A stretch of 64,000 nucleotides of DNA from Bradyrhizobium sp. Y36. GTDB taxonomy: Bacteria > Pseudomonadota > Alphaproteobacteria > Rhizobiales > Xanthobacteraceae. The translations under genes were made by a program, and so were the position numbers. Under the pieces are notes generated by a model, which did not search any database, was not told where the DNA came from, and saw nothing but the letters and a program-made list of their open reading frames with translations. Location of the stretch: NCBI RefSeq assembly GCF_002531575.1, contig NZ_NWTI01000029.1, positions 1 through 64,000 of the forward strand. Direction: 5' to 3'. This document shows, one piece after another, positions 8,168 to 20,384 of the stretch. The number at the start of each line of letters is the position of its first letter. Position 1 is the first letter of the stretch.

Positions 8168-9469
8168 ATGCGCAACGAGACGATCGCTATTCACGCCGGT
8201 TACGAACCCGAAGCCACCACGCACGCGGTTGCCGTGCCGATCTACCAGACCGCGGCTTACGCGTTCGACAGCGCCGATCACGGCGCCGCGCTCTTCAACC
8301 TCGAGGCCGAAGGCTTTCGCTATAGCCGCATTGCCAATCCGACCAGCGCGGTGCTGGAGAAGCGCATCGGCCAGCTCGAAGGCGGCGTCGGCGCGCTCGC
8401 GGTCGCGACCGGCCAGGCGGCGCTGCATTTCGCCTTCGTCAACGTCGCCGATCACGGCGGCAACATCGTTTCCGTGCCGCAGCTCTATGGCACCACGCAC
8501 ACGCTGCTTTCGCACATCCTGCCGCGGCAGGGCATCACCGGCCGCTTCGCCGAGAGCGACGGACCGGATGCGGTTGCGAAGCTGATCGACGAGAACACCC
8601 GCGCGGTGTTCGCCGAGACCATCGGCAATCCCGCCGGCAATGTCTGCGACATCGAGGCGCTGGCCAAGGTCGCGCATGCGCATGGCGTGCCGCTGATCGT
8701 CGACAACACGGTCGCAACCCCGATCCTGCTCAAGCCGTTCGACTACGGCGCCGACATCGCCGTGCATTCGCTGACCAAGTTCCTGGGCGGTCACGGCACC
8801 ACGCTTGGCGGTGCCATCGTCGATTCCGGAAATTTCCCGTGGGCGAAGCATGCCGAGCGTTTCCCGGCCTACAACAAGCCGGATGCCTCCTATCACGGCC
8901 TCGTCTATGCCGAGCGCTTCGGCCGGACCGCCTATATCGAGCGCGCGCGCAGCGTCTATCAGCGCACCATGGGATCGGTGCTGTCGCCGTTCAACGCCTT
9001 CCTGCTGCTGCAGGGCATCGAGACCGTGGCGCTGCGCATGGAGCGTCACGTCGAGAACGCCCGCAAGGTCGCCGAATTTTTGCGCGCCGATCCCCGCGTC
9101 GCCTGGGTCAACTACACCGGTTTCCCCGACAGCCCGTATTACCCGCTGGTCCAGAAATATCTGGACGGCAATGCCTCCTCGCTGTTCACCTTCGGCATCA
9201 AGGGCGGCATGGAAGCCGGCAAGACCTTCTATGATGCGCTGAAGCTGATCACGCGTCTCGTCAATATCGGCGATGCCAAGTCGCTGGCCTGCCATCCGGC
9301 CTCGACCACCCACCGCCAGATGTCGGCCGAGCAGCAGCGCGTTGCGGGCGTGCTGCCGGAGACCATCCGCCTCTCGATCGGCATCGAGCATATCTCCGAC
9401 ATCATCGAGGACATCGACCAGGCGCTGGACAAGGCCTGCCGGTCGACGCGCCTCGAGGCCGCGGAGTAG
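8168..9469 (+). CDS. metY: O-acetylhomoserine sulfhydrylase (aminocarboxypropyltransferase)
   Basis: A 433-residue PLP enzyme of the Cys/Met metabolism family making homocysteine from O-acylhomoserine and sulfide. It shows FRYSRIANPTSAVLEKRI near the N-terminus, PLYGTT-type QLYGTTHTL (106-114), the VDNT PLP site (178-181) and the Schiff-base lysine in SLTKFLGG (Lys204). The length suits MetY rather than the shorter MetB/MetZ. ATG 8168 is chosen because GGAGG (8156-8160) precedes it. It is followed after 12 nt by a MetA-type acyltransferase, so the two probably form a direct-sulfhydrylation operon for methionine synthesis. Confidence 0.92.
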   Translation: MRNETIAIHAGYEPEATTHAVAVPIYQTAAYAFDSADHGAALFNLEAEGFRYSRIANPTSAVLEKRIGQLEGGVGALAVATGQAALHFAFVNVADHGGNIVSVPQLYGTTHTLLSHILPRQGITGRFAESDGPDAVAKLIDENTRAVFAETIGNPAGNVCDIEALAKVAHAHGVPLIVDNTVATPILLKPFDYGADIAVHSLTKFLGGHGTTLGGAIVDSGNFPWAKHAERFPAYNKPDASYHGLVYAERFGRTAYIERARSVYQRTMGSVLSPFNAFLLLQGIETVALRMERHVENARKVAEFLRADPRVAWVNYTGFPDSPYYPLVQKYLDGNASSLFTFGIKGGMEAGKTFYDALKLITRLVNIGDAKSLACHPASTTHRQMSAEQQRVAGVLPETIRLSIGIEHISDIIEDIDQALDKACRSTRLEAAE

Positions 9470-9481
9470 GCGGCCTCGCCA

Positions 9482-10522
9482 ATGACGATCTTGATCGACA
9501 GGGATCAAGTCATAACGAGCCCGGCGCTGGTGCCGACCGAGCGCGATCTCGCGCGGGATCACGGCACCGAGCTCACGATCGGGCTCGTCAACAACATGCC
9601 CGATCCGGCGCTGAAGGCGACCGAGCGGCAGTTCATGAAGCTGCTCCAGGCCGCAGCAGGCCCGTGCCGCATTCGCTTCCACTGCTTCTCGCTTCCCAGC
9701 GTGAAGCGTTCGCCGGAAGCGCGGTGGCATGTCGAGAGCGAATATTCCGATCTGTCCGATCTGAAGAATCAGAAATTCGACGGGCTGATCGTGACGGGTG
9801 CGGAGCCCGTCGCGCCCGAACTCGACCAGGAGCCGTACTGGCGTGACCTAACCGAGCTCATCGACTGGGCCAAGGCCAACACGCGCTCGACGATCTGGTC
9901 GTGTCTCGCCGCGCATGCGTCGGTGCTGCATCTCGACGGCATCGCGCGGCGGCGGCTGCCGGCCAAATGCCATGGCGTCTTCGATTGCGACGCCGTGACG
10001 AGCGATTCCCTGACGCGCGCAGCGCCCGCGCCGCTCAAGGTCTCGCATTCGCGCCTGAACGAGATCGCGGAGAGTGACCTGGTGCAGGCCGGCTATCAGG
10101 TGCTGACCCGCTCGGAGCAGGCCGGCGTCGACGTTTTCGTCCGGCAATATGCCAGCCGCTTCGTGTTCTTCCAGGGCCACCCGGAATACGACGCGTTGTC
10201 GCTCCAGCGCGAATATCTGCGCGACATCGGCCGCTATCTCGCGCGGGAGCGGGAGAATTATCCGCACCTGCCCGTGAGCTATTTTGACGCAGCGACCGAA
10301 GACAAACTGGCCCGCTTCGAGAGGAAGGCTGCGCATCAGCGCCACCCGGCGCTCACCAACGAGCTGCCTGGGCTGAATTTGCGCGCTGATATCGGCGCCG
10401 GCAGCGCGGCGGCGGTGCTTTTCCGCAACTGGCTGCAATATCTCACCGGGGAAGCCGAGGCGTCGGCTCCTGCGCGTCAATCCAAAGATGTTGGTTCCGC
10501 GTTAGGATTACCCAGGCGTTAA
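9482..10522 (+). CDS. metA: MetA-type homoserine O-acyltransferase
   Basis: 346 residues, homoserine acyltransferase (MetA/HTS) family with a glutamine-amidotransferase-like fold. Catalytic residues are visible: Cys141 in IWSCLAAH, His233 and Glu235 in FFQGHPEYD. These line up with E. coli MetA Cys142, His235 and Glu237. It activates homoserine for the adjacent MetY. The specificity position that is Gly (succinyl-CoA) or Glu (acetyl-CoA) in characterised enzymes appears to be Val110 here (TGAEPVAP), so the donor is uncertain. The MetY partner favours acetyl-CoA. The C-terminus extends about 35 residues beyond E. coli MetA. Confidence 0.88.
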   Translation: MTILIDRDQVITSPALVPTERDLARDHGTELTIGLVNNMPDPALKATERQFMKLLQAAAGPCRIRFHCFSLPSVKRSPEARWHVESEYSDLSDLKNQKFDGLIVTGAEPVAPELDQEPYWRDLTELIDWAKANTRSTIWSCLAAHASVLHLDGIARRRLPAKCHGVFDCDAVTSDSLTRAAPAPLKVSHSRLNEIAESDLVQAGYQVLTRSEQAGVDVFVRQYASRFVFFQGHPEYDALSLQREYLRDIGRYLARERENYPHLPVSYFDAATEDKLARFERKAAHQRHPALTNELPGLNLRADIGAGSAAAVLFRNWLQYLTGEAEASAPARQSKDVGSALGLPRR

Positions 10523-10584
10523 GCTTGCCTCGACCGGCATGTGAATGTTTCAGTACGGAAATACGTAATCACGGGAACGCGATC

Positions 10585-11328
10585 GTGTGGTCGGCACTCC
10601 AGGGACGCGTGAGCAATCGGCTGGCCCGGCATTTCCGCGCCGCGCCGCACCGGCTGCCTGCGCATGCGCCGATCGTGAGCTTCACCTTCGACGATGCCCC
10701 CGACAGCGCCGCGGGCGAGGGCGCCGCGCTTCTGGAAGAGCATGGTGGCCGGGGCACGTTCTATCTCGCCGGGAGCCTGATCGGTCAGCCGTCGGACCAT
10801 TGGCACGGCCTGTCGGACGACGCGATCGTCCGGCTCCACCGCTCAGGTCACGAGATTGCCTGCCACACTTTCTCGCATCAGAGCTCGGCCAATCTCGACG
10901 AGGCGGCGATGGCGCGCGAGATCGACCAGAACCGCTCCTATTTCCGTGCGATCGATTCCTCGATCAATCTGGAGAACTTCGCCTATCCCTACGGCATCGC
11001 CTCGGTCTGGCGGAAGCCGCAGCTCGCCAAGGCTTTCCGTTCGGCGCGCGGCATTCTCCCCGGCGTCAACAGCGACGTCATCGATCTGCAGTTCCTGCGC
11101 GCTTCGCCTTTGGTCGATTGCGAGATCGACAAGGCGGGCGTCGATCGCTATTTCGACGAGGCCGTCGCGAGCGGTGGATGGCTCATCTTCTACGGCCATG
11201 ACGTCGCCAACGCGCCGAGCCCCTATGGCTGCACGCCGGACCTGATGCGCCATGCGCTGGAATCGGCTGGACGGCGCAACATGCCGATCGTGACGGTTGC
11301 GGAAGCGCTGCGGAGGATCGGAGCGTAG
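10585..11328 (+). CDS. Polysaccharide deacetylase (NodB-like) family protein
   Basis: 247 residues from GTG 10585 (an alternative TTG at 10525 would add 20 residues). Carbohydrate-esterase-4 motifs are present: the metal-binding SFTFDDAPDSA near residues 32-42 and GHEIACHTFSHQ, whose two His are the zinc ligands. Later motifs NFAYPYG and LIFYGHDV match motifs 3-5. No signal peptide is evident, so it may be cytoplasmic or poorly predicted. The likely role is removal of N- or O-acetyl groups from a polysaccharide. It follows metA by about 60 nt. Confidence 0.82.
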   Translation: MWSALQGRVSNRLARHFRAAPHRLPAHAPIVSFTFDDAPDSAAGEGAALLEEHGGRGTFYLAGSLIGQPSDHWHGLSDDAIVRLHRSGHEIACHTFSHQSSANLDEAAMAREIDQNRSYFRAIDSSINLENFAYPYGIASVWRKPQLAKAFRSARGILPGVNSDVIDLQFLRASPLVDCEIDKAGVDRYFDEAVASGGWLIFYGHDVANAPSPYGCTPDLMRHALESAGRRNMPIVTVAEALRRIGA

Positions 11329-11409
11329 CTGCGTCTTCACTGAGCGTGCTCTTGTCACCTCGCCCTGCTTGCGGGGGGAGCAATCGCATTCGAGCATTCC
11401 GAAGAGGTC

Positions 11410-11493
11410 GTCATGCCCGGGCTTGTCCCGGGCATCCACGTTCTTGGCGCTGCGTGGACAGGCGTGGATGGCCGGGACAAGCCCGGCCATGAC
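11410..11493. repeat. Intergenic palindromic repeat, family B
   Basis: A near-perfect inverted repeat upstream of recQ. The left arm is GTCATGCCCGGGCTTGTCCC from 11410, continuing into a CCACG end. The right arm (11463-11493) is its complement, reading CGTGGATGGCCGGGACAAGC and onward to CATGAC. The loop is about 22 nt. Half of a related unit is at 26248. The recQ reading frame stays open across sequence just after it, which misleads start prediction. Confidence 0.8.
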
Positions 11494-11639
11494 GCTGTGG
11501 GGGCTGTCGGTGCCCCAGCTCCACCCTTATGCGTTTCCCCCACAGCAAGCAGGGAGAGGCAGAAGATGGCCTTGCCACGTCGACGCGAGCATGCGACTGG
11601 CCTTGTGACGAATCTCTTGGCCTTGTTCCCCGAACGCCC

Positions 11640-13505
<1,866 letters not shown>

Positions 13506-13523
13506 GGGTGCAGCTTCTTCACT

Positions 13524-13688
13524 CCGCCGTCATCCCGGACAAGCGCAGCGAAGCGGAGCGCAGATTCGGGATCCATAGCCACGGAACGAAGTTGCTGTGA
13601 CGCGTTGGCAACTGCGAGTCTTCGCAAGACTATTGCTGCGGCGTATGGGTCCCGGGTCTGCGCTTACGCTTGCCCGGGACGACGGCGG
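13524..13688. repeat. Intergenic palindromic repeat, family A (second copy)
   Basis: An inverted repeat between recQ and acdS. CCGCCGTCATCCCGGACAAG starts at 13524, and the complementary end GCCCGGGACGACGGCGG closes at 13688. Internal GGGATCCATAGCCACGGA and TATGGGTCCCGGGT match the copy at 114-312. It sits between convergent genes and may act as a bidirectional transcript end. Confidence 0.8.
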
Positions 13689-13716
13689 TGTGTGAGGCGT
13701 GAGCGCTATGCCTCTC

Positions 13717-14733
13717 TCACCCGTTCCGGAACGCGTAGGCATAGCCGTTCAAGGCCGGCGCGCCGCCGAGATGGGCGTACAGGATCTTCGCGCCCTTCTC
13801 GAAATGGTTCTTCTGCACGAGGTCGATCAGGCCCTGCATCGACTTGCCCTCGTAGACGGGGTCGGTGATCATGCCTTCGAGACGCGCGGTGAGGCGGATC
13901 GCCTCCTTGGTCTCTTCCGACGGCACGCCATAGGCGGGATAGGCGTAGTCCTCGATCAGCACGACGTCATCGGAGACGAGCTCCTTGCCGAGCTCGACGA
14001 GTTCAGCGGTGTTCTTCGCGATTTCGAGCACCTGTGCTTTGGTCTGATCAGGCGTGAAAGACGCATCGATGCCGATCACTTTTCGCGCGCGGCCGTCGGC
14101 GGCGAAGCCGACCAGCATGCCGGCATGAGTGGACCCGGTGACGGTGCAGACGATGATGTAGTCGAACTTGAAGCCGAGCTCCTTCTCCTGCTTGCGCACT
14201 TCCTCGGCGAAGCCGACATAGCCGAGGCCGCCGAACTTGTGCACGGAGGCGCCGGCGGGAATCGCGTAGGGCTTGCCGCCGGCCGCCTTCACTTCATCGA
14301 TCGCCTGCTCCCAGCTCTTGCGGATGCCGATGTCGAAGCCGTCGTCGACGAGGCGCACGTCGGCACCCATGATGCGCGAGAGCATGATGTTGCCGACGCG
14401 GTCATAGACCGCGTCCTCGTGCGGCACCCAGGCTTCCTGCACCAGGCGGCACTTCATGCCGATCTTGGCGGCGACGGCGGCGATCATGCGGGTGTGGTTG
14501 GACTGAACGCCGCCGATCGACACCAGCGTGTCGGCGTTGGAGGCGATCGCGTCGGGAATGATGTATTCGAGCTTGCGCAGCTTGTTGCCGCCATAGGCGA
14601 GGCCCGAATTGCAGTCCTCGCGCTTGGCATAGATCTCGACATTGCCGCCGAGGTGCTTCGACAGCCGCTCCAGCTTCTCGATGGGGGTCGGGCCGAAGGT
14701 CAGCGGATAGCGGGGAAATTTGTCGAGCTTCAT
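13717..14733 (-). CDS. acdS: 1-aminocyclopropane-1-carboxylate deaminase
   Basis: A 338-residue PLP enzyme converting ACC, the plant ethylene precursor, to 2-oxobutyrate and ammonia. All diagnostic residues sit at family numbering: Lys51 (GGNKLRK), Ser78 (QSNH), Tyr294, Glu295 and Leu322. These distinguish true ACC deaminase from D-cysteine desulfhydrase, which differs at 295 and 322. Cytoplasmic. Divergent from the Lrp-type gene at 14892, the usual acdS/acdR arrangement. Known role: lowering plant ethylene and aiding nodulation or root growth. Confidence 0.97.
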   Translation of the reverse strand: MKLDKFPRYPLTFGPTPIEKLERLSKHLGGNVEIYAKREDCNSGLAYGGNKLRKLEYIIPDAIASNADTLVSIGGVQSNHTRMIAAVAAKIGMKCRLVQEAWVPHEDAVYDRVGNIMLSRIMGADVRLVDDGFDIGIRKSWEQAIDEVKAAGGKPYAIPAGASVHKFGGLGYVGFAEEVRKQEKELGFKFDYIIVCTVTGSTHAGMLVGFAADGRARKVIGIDASFTPDQTKAQVLEIAKNTAELVELGKELVSDDVVLIEDYAYPAYGVPSEETKEAIRLTARLEGMITDPVYEGKSMQGLIDLVQKNHFEKGAKILYAHLGGAPALNGYAYAFRNG

Positions 14734-14799
14734 GGGTCATCCCGATTGGCGGTGGTGTTGGCCGCTGCCTAGCATCGCCCCGGCAAAATGTGCTCTCGA

Positions 14800-14873
14800 A
14801 TATTGCGCCTATATTGCGCATCTTCTTGCGTGCTAGGCGGCCTGTGCTAACAATTCTTCCAAATTATTGCGAA
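14800..14873. promoter_or_regulatory. Candidate AcdR binding sites in the acdS-acdR intergenic region
   Basis: ATATTGCGC occurs twice as a direct repeat (14800-14808 and 14811-14819), 11 nt apart, about one helical turn. A third TTATTGCGAA is at 14864-14873, 53 nt from the second, close to five turns. This phasing suits a multimeric Lrp-type regulator wrapping DNA between the divergent acdS and acdR. AcdR boxes are known for acdS in other rhizobia; their match to this motif is inference. Confidence 0.5.
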
Positions 14874-14891
14874 CCTATGGAAGCTTCTTTC

Positions 14892-15356
14892 ATGGCTGCC
14901 AGGCTTGACCGAACAGACCTTAAGATCTTGAGATTGCTGCAGAATAACGGTCGGCTGAGCAATGCCGAGCTGGCCGCATCGGTCGCCATCAGTCCCGCCA
15001 CCTGCCATCGCCGCACCCAGCGCCTGTTCGAGGACGGATTCATCGCCGCTGTCCGCGCCATGGTCGCGCCGAAGAAGGTGGCCAAGGGCACGCTGGTGAT
15101 GGTCGGGGTCGTGCTCGACCGCTCGACGCCGGAGAGCTTCGCGATCTTCGAGCAGGCGATCGCAAAGCTGAAATTCGTGCTCGACTGCCACCTCGTCGCC
15201 GGCGACTTCGACTATTTCCTCAAGATCCGGGTCGGCGACATGGAGGATTTCAACCGCATCCATGGCGAGCAGCTCATCGCGCTGCCGGGCGTGCGCCAGA
15301 CCCGCACCTTCTTCGTGATGAAGGAGGTCGTCGACAACGCGCCGCTGGAGTTTTGA
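14892..15356 (+). CDS. acdR: Lrp/AsnC family regulator of acdS
   Basis: 154 residues. The N-terminal winged helix-turn-helix begins LDRTDLKILRLLQNNGRLSN and includes ISPATCHRRTQRL. The C-terminal RAM/ligand domain (about 65-150) contains LDCHLVAGDFDYFLKIRVGD and ends in TRTFFVMKEVVDNAPLEF. ATG 14892 is chosen because GGAAG (14879-14883) is well placed; an in-frame ATG at 14877 overlaps that site. The divergent position next to acdS matches AcdR, which activates ACC deaminase expression in other bacteria. The symbol rests on this context. Confidence 0.88.
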   Translation: MAARLDRTDLKILRLLQNNGRLSNAELAASVAISPATCHRRTQRLFEDGFIAAVRAMVAPKKVAKGTLVMVGVVLDRSTPESFAIFEQAIAKLKFVLDCHLVAGDFDYFLKIRVGDMEDFNRIHGEQLIALPGVRQTRTFFVMKEVVDNAPLEF

Positions 15357-15398
15357 ACCACCCTTGATGCGCGATGCGCATCATGAAAGATTCATCCG

Positions 15399-16562
15399 AT
15401 GCAGACATTCCCTTTCCGCCACCCCAATCCAGCCGGGCCGACCTACCGGCGCGGCTGGGTGGACGAAGCCGTGGCCGCGATCGAAGCCGACCAGTGCCGC
15501 ACCGCCGACACGCATCTGATCCGGCTGATCGTGCCGGCGCTGTCAGGCATCGACATCTATCTGAAGGATGAGTCGACCCATCCGACCGGCAGCCTGAAGC
15601 ATCGCCTGGCGCGCTCGCTGTTCCTCTACGCGCTCTGCAACGGACATATCCGCGAGGGCACGCCCGTGGTCGAGGCCTCCTCGGGATCGACCGCGGTGTC
15701 GGAGGCCTATTTCGCCGAGATGATCGGGGTGCCTTTCTATGCCGTGATGCCGCGCACGACCTCGGCGGAGAAGATCGCCGCGATCGAGCATTATGGCGGC
15801 AATTGCCACCTGATCGACGACGGCCGTGCGCTGTATGCCGAAGCGGCCGCGCTCGCCACCCGGCTGAACGGCCATTACATGGACCAGTTCACCTTCGCCG
15901 AGCGCGCCACCGACTGGCGCGGCAACAACAACATCGCCGAATCGATCTTCAGCCAATTGCAGGGCGAGCCGCGTCCGCTGCCGGACTGGATCGTGATGGG
16001 CGCCGGTACCGGCGGCACGTCGGCCACCATCGGCCGCTATTTGCGCTATCGCCAGTATCCGACGCGGCTTTGCGTCGCCGATGTCGAGCATTCCGCCTTC
16101 TTCGATTGCTTCCGGACACAGGACCGCTTCCATGTGTGCGAGCGCCCATCGCTGATCGAGGGCGTCGGCCGTCCACGCTGCGAGCCGTCCTTCGTGCCGG
16201 GCGTGGTCGACCGCATGATGAAGATCCCGGATGCGGCGACGATCGCGGCAATGAACGTGCTGTCGCGCCGGCTGCGTCGGGCGGTCGGCGGCTCCACCGG
16301 CACCAATTTCCTGGCGCTGTGCCGGCTCGCCTCCGAGATGCGCCAGGCGAACGTAACAGGGTCGTTGGTGACGCTGATCTGTGATTCCGGCGAGCGCTAC
16401 CGGCAGACCTATTATGAGCCGCAGTGGCTGACAGCGCGTGGTCTCGATCCGGCGCCGTTCGAGGCGGACTTGTCGTCATTCCTCGACAGCGGGCAGCCGC
16501 TGGCGCTCGATGTTGACGACGTCGTCAACCCGCAGGGCGTGTGCAGCCCACAGGACCCATAG
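15399..16562 (+). CDS. PLP-dependent cysteine synthase/cysteine desulfhydrase-like protein
   Basis: 387 residues, fold-type II PLP enzyme (tryptophan synthase beta superfamily). The PLP lysine is predicted as Lys67 in HPTGSLKHR. SSGSTAVSEAYFAE and the phosphate-binding glycine loop MGAGTGGT follow. It resembles Cds1-type L-cysteine desulfhydrases, which release sulfide, pyruvate and ammonia, more than CysK. It lies 42 nt downstream of acdR on the same strand, so co-transcription is likely. The reaction is not certain from sequence. Confidence 0.8.
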   Translation: MQTFPFRHPNPAGPTYRRGWVDEAVAAIEADQCRTADTHLIRLIVPALSGIDIYLKDESTHPTGSLKHRLARSLFLYALCNGHIREGTPVVEASSGSTAVSEAYFAEMIGVPFYAVMPRTTSAEKIAAIEHYGGNCHLIDDGRALYAEAAALATRLNGHYMDQFTFAERATDWRGNNNIAESIFSQLQGEPRPLPDWIVMGAGTGGTSATIGRYLRYRQYPTRLCVADVEHSAFFDCFRTQDRFHVCERPSLIEGVGRPRCEPSFVPGVVDRMMKIPDAATIAAMNVLSRRLRRAVGGSTGTNFLALCRLASEMRQANVTGSLVTLICDSGERYRQTYYEPQWLTARGLDPAPFEADLSSFLDSGQPLALDVDDVVNPQGVCSPQDP

Positions 16563-16682
16563 GACTCCTGGCCGACGTCTCCGTGCGATTTCCAAATCGG
16601 CGCGGGTCGTCACGGCAACTTCACTTGCCTTGCACGCACGTGCGAGTGACGGTTGTGTCCTCTCAACGAGGAGATCTACGCC

Positions 16683-17243
16683 GTGCGCCTTCCCATTCTC
16701 GATCCCAAGGACCTGACTGCCGAACAGAAGCCGCTCTATGACGACATGCGAGCGGGCATCAAGGACCATTTCAAGGGCTTCGTGAACATGCGCGACGACG
16801 GCGCGCTGCTCGGGCCCTGGAATCCCTGGATCCGCGAGCCGCGCTTCGGCAAGCCGGTGTGGGAGCTGGTCAAGGCGATCGCGTCGAACCCGCTGCTGCC
16901 GGCGCCGGTGCGCGAGGTCGCGATCCTCGTCACCGGCTCGCATTTCCGCTCCGGCTACGAGCTCTATGCCCATGTGCTGGTCGCCGAGCAGCGCGGCCTG
17001 TCCGACGAGAAGCTCGCGACCATCGTCGCCGGACAGCGGCCGGTCGACCTCACCAGGCAGGAGGCCGTCGCCTACGACGTCGCCTCCGCGCTGGTCGGCG
17101 GCGGCGTGCTGCCGGAATTGACCTGGCGCGCCGCGGTGAAGGAGTTCGGCGAGCATGGCGCCGCCGAGCTGTCCTATCTCGTCGGCGTCTACTGCATGGT
17201 CTCGGTCACGCTCAACACGTTCGACGTGCCGGTGCCCGATTAG
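16683..17243 (+). CDS. Carboxymuconolactone decarboxylase (AhpD-like) family protein
   Basis: 186 residues from GTG 16683, preceded by CGAGGAGA (16667-16674). The all-helical CMD fold is suggested by NPLLPAPVREVAILVTGSHF and SGYELYAHVLVAEQRGLSDE. The peroxidase CxxC of AhpD is absent: the equivalent segment has ELYAH, and the only cysteine (VYCMVSV) is near the C-terminus. It is therefore not an AhpD-type peroxidase. The function is unknown, perhaps lactone or small aromatic metabolism. It converges with the GGDEF gene, with 16 nt between the stops. Confidence 0.8.
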   Translation: MRLPILDPKDLTAEQKPLYDDMRAGIKDHFKGFVNMRDDGALLGPWNPWIREPRFGKPVWELVKAIASNPLLPAPVREVAILVTGSHFRSGYELYAHVLVAEQRGLSDEKLATIVAGQRPVDLTRQEAVAYDVASALVGGGVLPELTWRAAVKEFGEHGAAELSYLVGVYCMVSVTLNTFDVPVPD

Positions 17244-17259
17244 AAGCCGCTCTGCGCGG

Positions 17260-18840
<1,581 letters not shown>

Positions 18841-19047
18841 TCGCGGGCCTCCCAAGCGAATACGATGCGAAAGGTCGGCCCAGTTTCGCTCAAGCTTTCT
18901 TGCCGCGGCGTAACTCCATCGAGGTTTTGGGATGAGGATTAACAATCGGTTGACGAGACGCCGGGACGCGGCTGATGGAACACGTGCCTTCCGCCGCGAA
19001 GGCTCAGTTCCGCGTTGCCCGGAATCGAAGTCCGGCCCCGCATGCCG

Positions 19048-19953
19048 TCAGTTGCGCACGGCGTAGAGCGGAGTTCGCAAGGTCAGCTGGTAGGACGGCT
19101 TCGGCATCCACGCGATCTGCGCAGTGATACCGAACAGGCGGTTGTCGTTGTCATCCATGCGATCGAGATCGAGCCGCAGGATCGGCTGCGTGAAGGACTC
19201 CGCCAGCGTCCGGCCGGCGAGTTGCGCGCCGCCGAACGACTGCACGCCGAGGCGTCCGGTGAACTTCCAGTTGCTCGGCCATTGGTAATAGCCGCCGGCA
19301 TAGAGGATCGTGTTTGGCCGGATGCTGGCGAACGGGCTGGCGATGGTGGTGTAGGTATGTTGCACGCCGGCCAGCCAGCCCCGCGTCTCGTCCTCGTCGA
19401 GCGCGTAGTCGAATTCCAGGATGTTGTTGAACGAGTTCGTCATGCCCTGTTCGTTCGGCACCGACTGCGTCAGGGTCGATTGCAGCGTGATGGTCGGGAA
19501 CGAGCCGCCATCCTGCCGGTAAAGGTCGGCCTGCACGCCAATGTTCCAGCTCGTGATGTCGAACGTCGACCAGCCGCCGCCGATGTCGGTCGCCGAGCCG
19601 GACGCGCCGCCGTAAAGCGAGACGCGGTCGTTGACATCGACGGTCAGCGGCAGATCGACGGCAATCGACTTCGCGGCAGGCACGCCGTTTGACGGTGTCA
19701 CGCCCCTGCGCACCGCCAGGGCTTCGAGCGCGGTCGACAGCGACGTCGTGCCGAAGCCGAGCCCGAGCGTCCCGGCCGGAATCGACGCGTAGGTCGTGCG
19801 CAGATCGACGTAGATGTTCGGGACCGCAGGTTTCGCCGGTGCGTCCTCCTCATCCTCGGCGGCGAAGGCCGCGCCGGCCGAAATCGTCAGGCACGCCAGT
19901 CCCATCGCGACTGTGCGCAAGGCTGGACGATGCGGTGGGCGGTGAGGGGACAC
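19048..19953 (-). CDS. Exported protein of unknown function, possible outer-membrane barrel
   Basis: 301 residues from GTG 19953. From there a signal peptide is evident (Arg-rich start, core VAMGLACLTISAGAAFA). The mature protein has many alternating hydrophobic/polar strands (IYVDLRTTYA, VSLYGGASGS, WNIGVQADLYR, TILYAGGYYQW, FTGRLGVQSF, RLFGITAQIAW) and ends in TLRTPLYAVRN, suggesting a beta-barrel. The frame also opens from a TTG at 20025, but that start lacks a ribosome site. I do not recognise a named family. Confidence 0.65.
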   Translation of the reverse strand: MSPHRPPHRPALRTVAMGLACLTISAGAAFAAEDEEDAPAKPAVPNIYVDLRTTYASIPAGTLGLGFGTTSLSTALEALAVRRGVTPSNGVPAAKSIAVDLPLTVDVNDRVSLYGGASGSATDIGGGWSTFDITSWNIGVQADLYRQDGGSFPTITLQSTLTQSVPNEQGMTNSFNNILEFDYALDEDETRGWLAGVQHTYTTIASPFASIRPNTILYAGGYYQWPSNWKFTGRLGVQSFGGAQLAGRTLAESFTQPILRLDLDRMDDNDNRLFGITAQIAWMPKPSYQLTLRTPLYAVRN

Positions 19954-20132
19954 GTGACAATCCGACGCGTGGGCCGTGCTGGCGAAATCGCGAGCTAGAT
20001 GGAACGTGATCAATCCCGCGGTCAAGCGCTATCCGCACACCATGGACGGCATCGATGGGCGCGGCTACCTTGCCATGATCGCACTGACTCGCTCGCCGGC
20101 CGAGAGCGGCCGGACAATGGAGGACGACTGCC

Positions 20133-20378
20133 ATGACCACGTCACGCCGCATCCTGCTCGCTGGAATGGCGGGACTCGCCGTCGCTCCAACCGCCGTGGC
20201 GGCTGCGCCCGCGCCGGTGCCCGACGACGCGACGGTTGCCGAGGAACGCTTCGCGCGCATGATTGCCGCCGCGCATGCGCCCGATGTCGGCTGCGCCCGC
20301 CAGGCGGAGCGCTATGCGGACATGCATTGGCCTGACTACGTCACCGCCGCTCGGGCCGTGCTCGACGCGCGCGCGTAA
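20133..20378 (+). CDS. Small exported protein with a Tat-like signal
   Basis: 81 residues. The N-terminus TSRRILLAGMAGLAVAPTAV has a twin-arginine-like SRRILL and a short hydrophobic core ending near AAAPAP. The mature part is about 50 residues, mostly helical (ERFARMIAAAHAPDVGC.RQAERYADMHWPDYVTAARAVLD), with one cysteine. TGGAGGA (20118-20124) precedes the ATG by 8 nt, which supports translation. No family was recognised. It converges with the esterase gene, 6 nt between the stops. Confidence 0.6.
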   Translation: MTTSRRILLAGMAGLAVAPTAVAAAPAPVPDDATVAEERFARMIAAAHAPDVGCARQAERYADMHWPDYVTAARAVLDARA

Positions 20379-20384
20379 TCCGCG

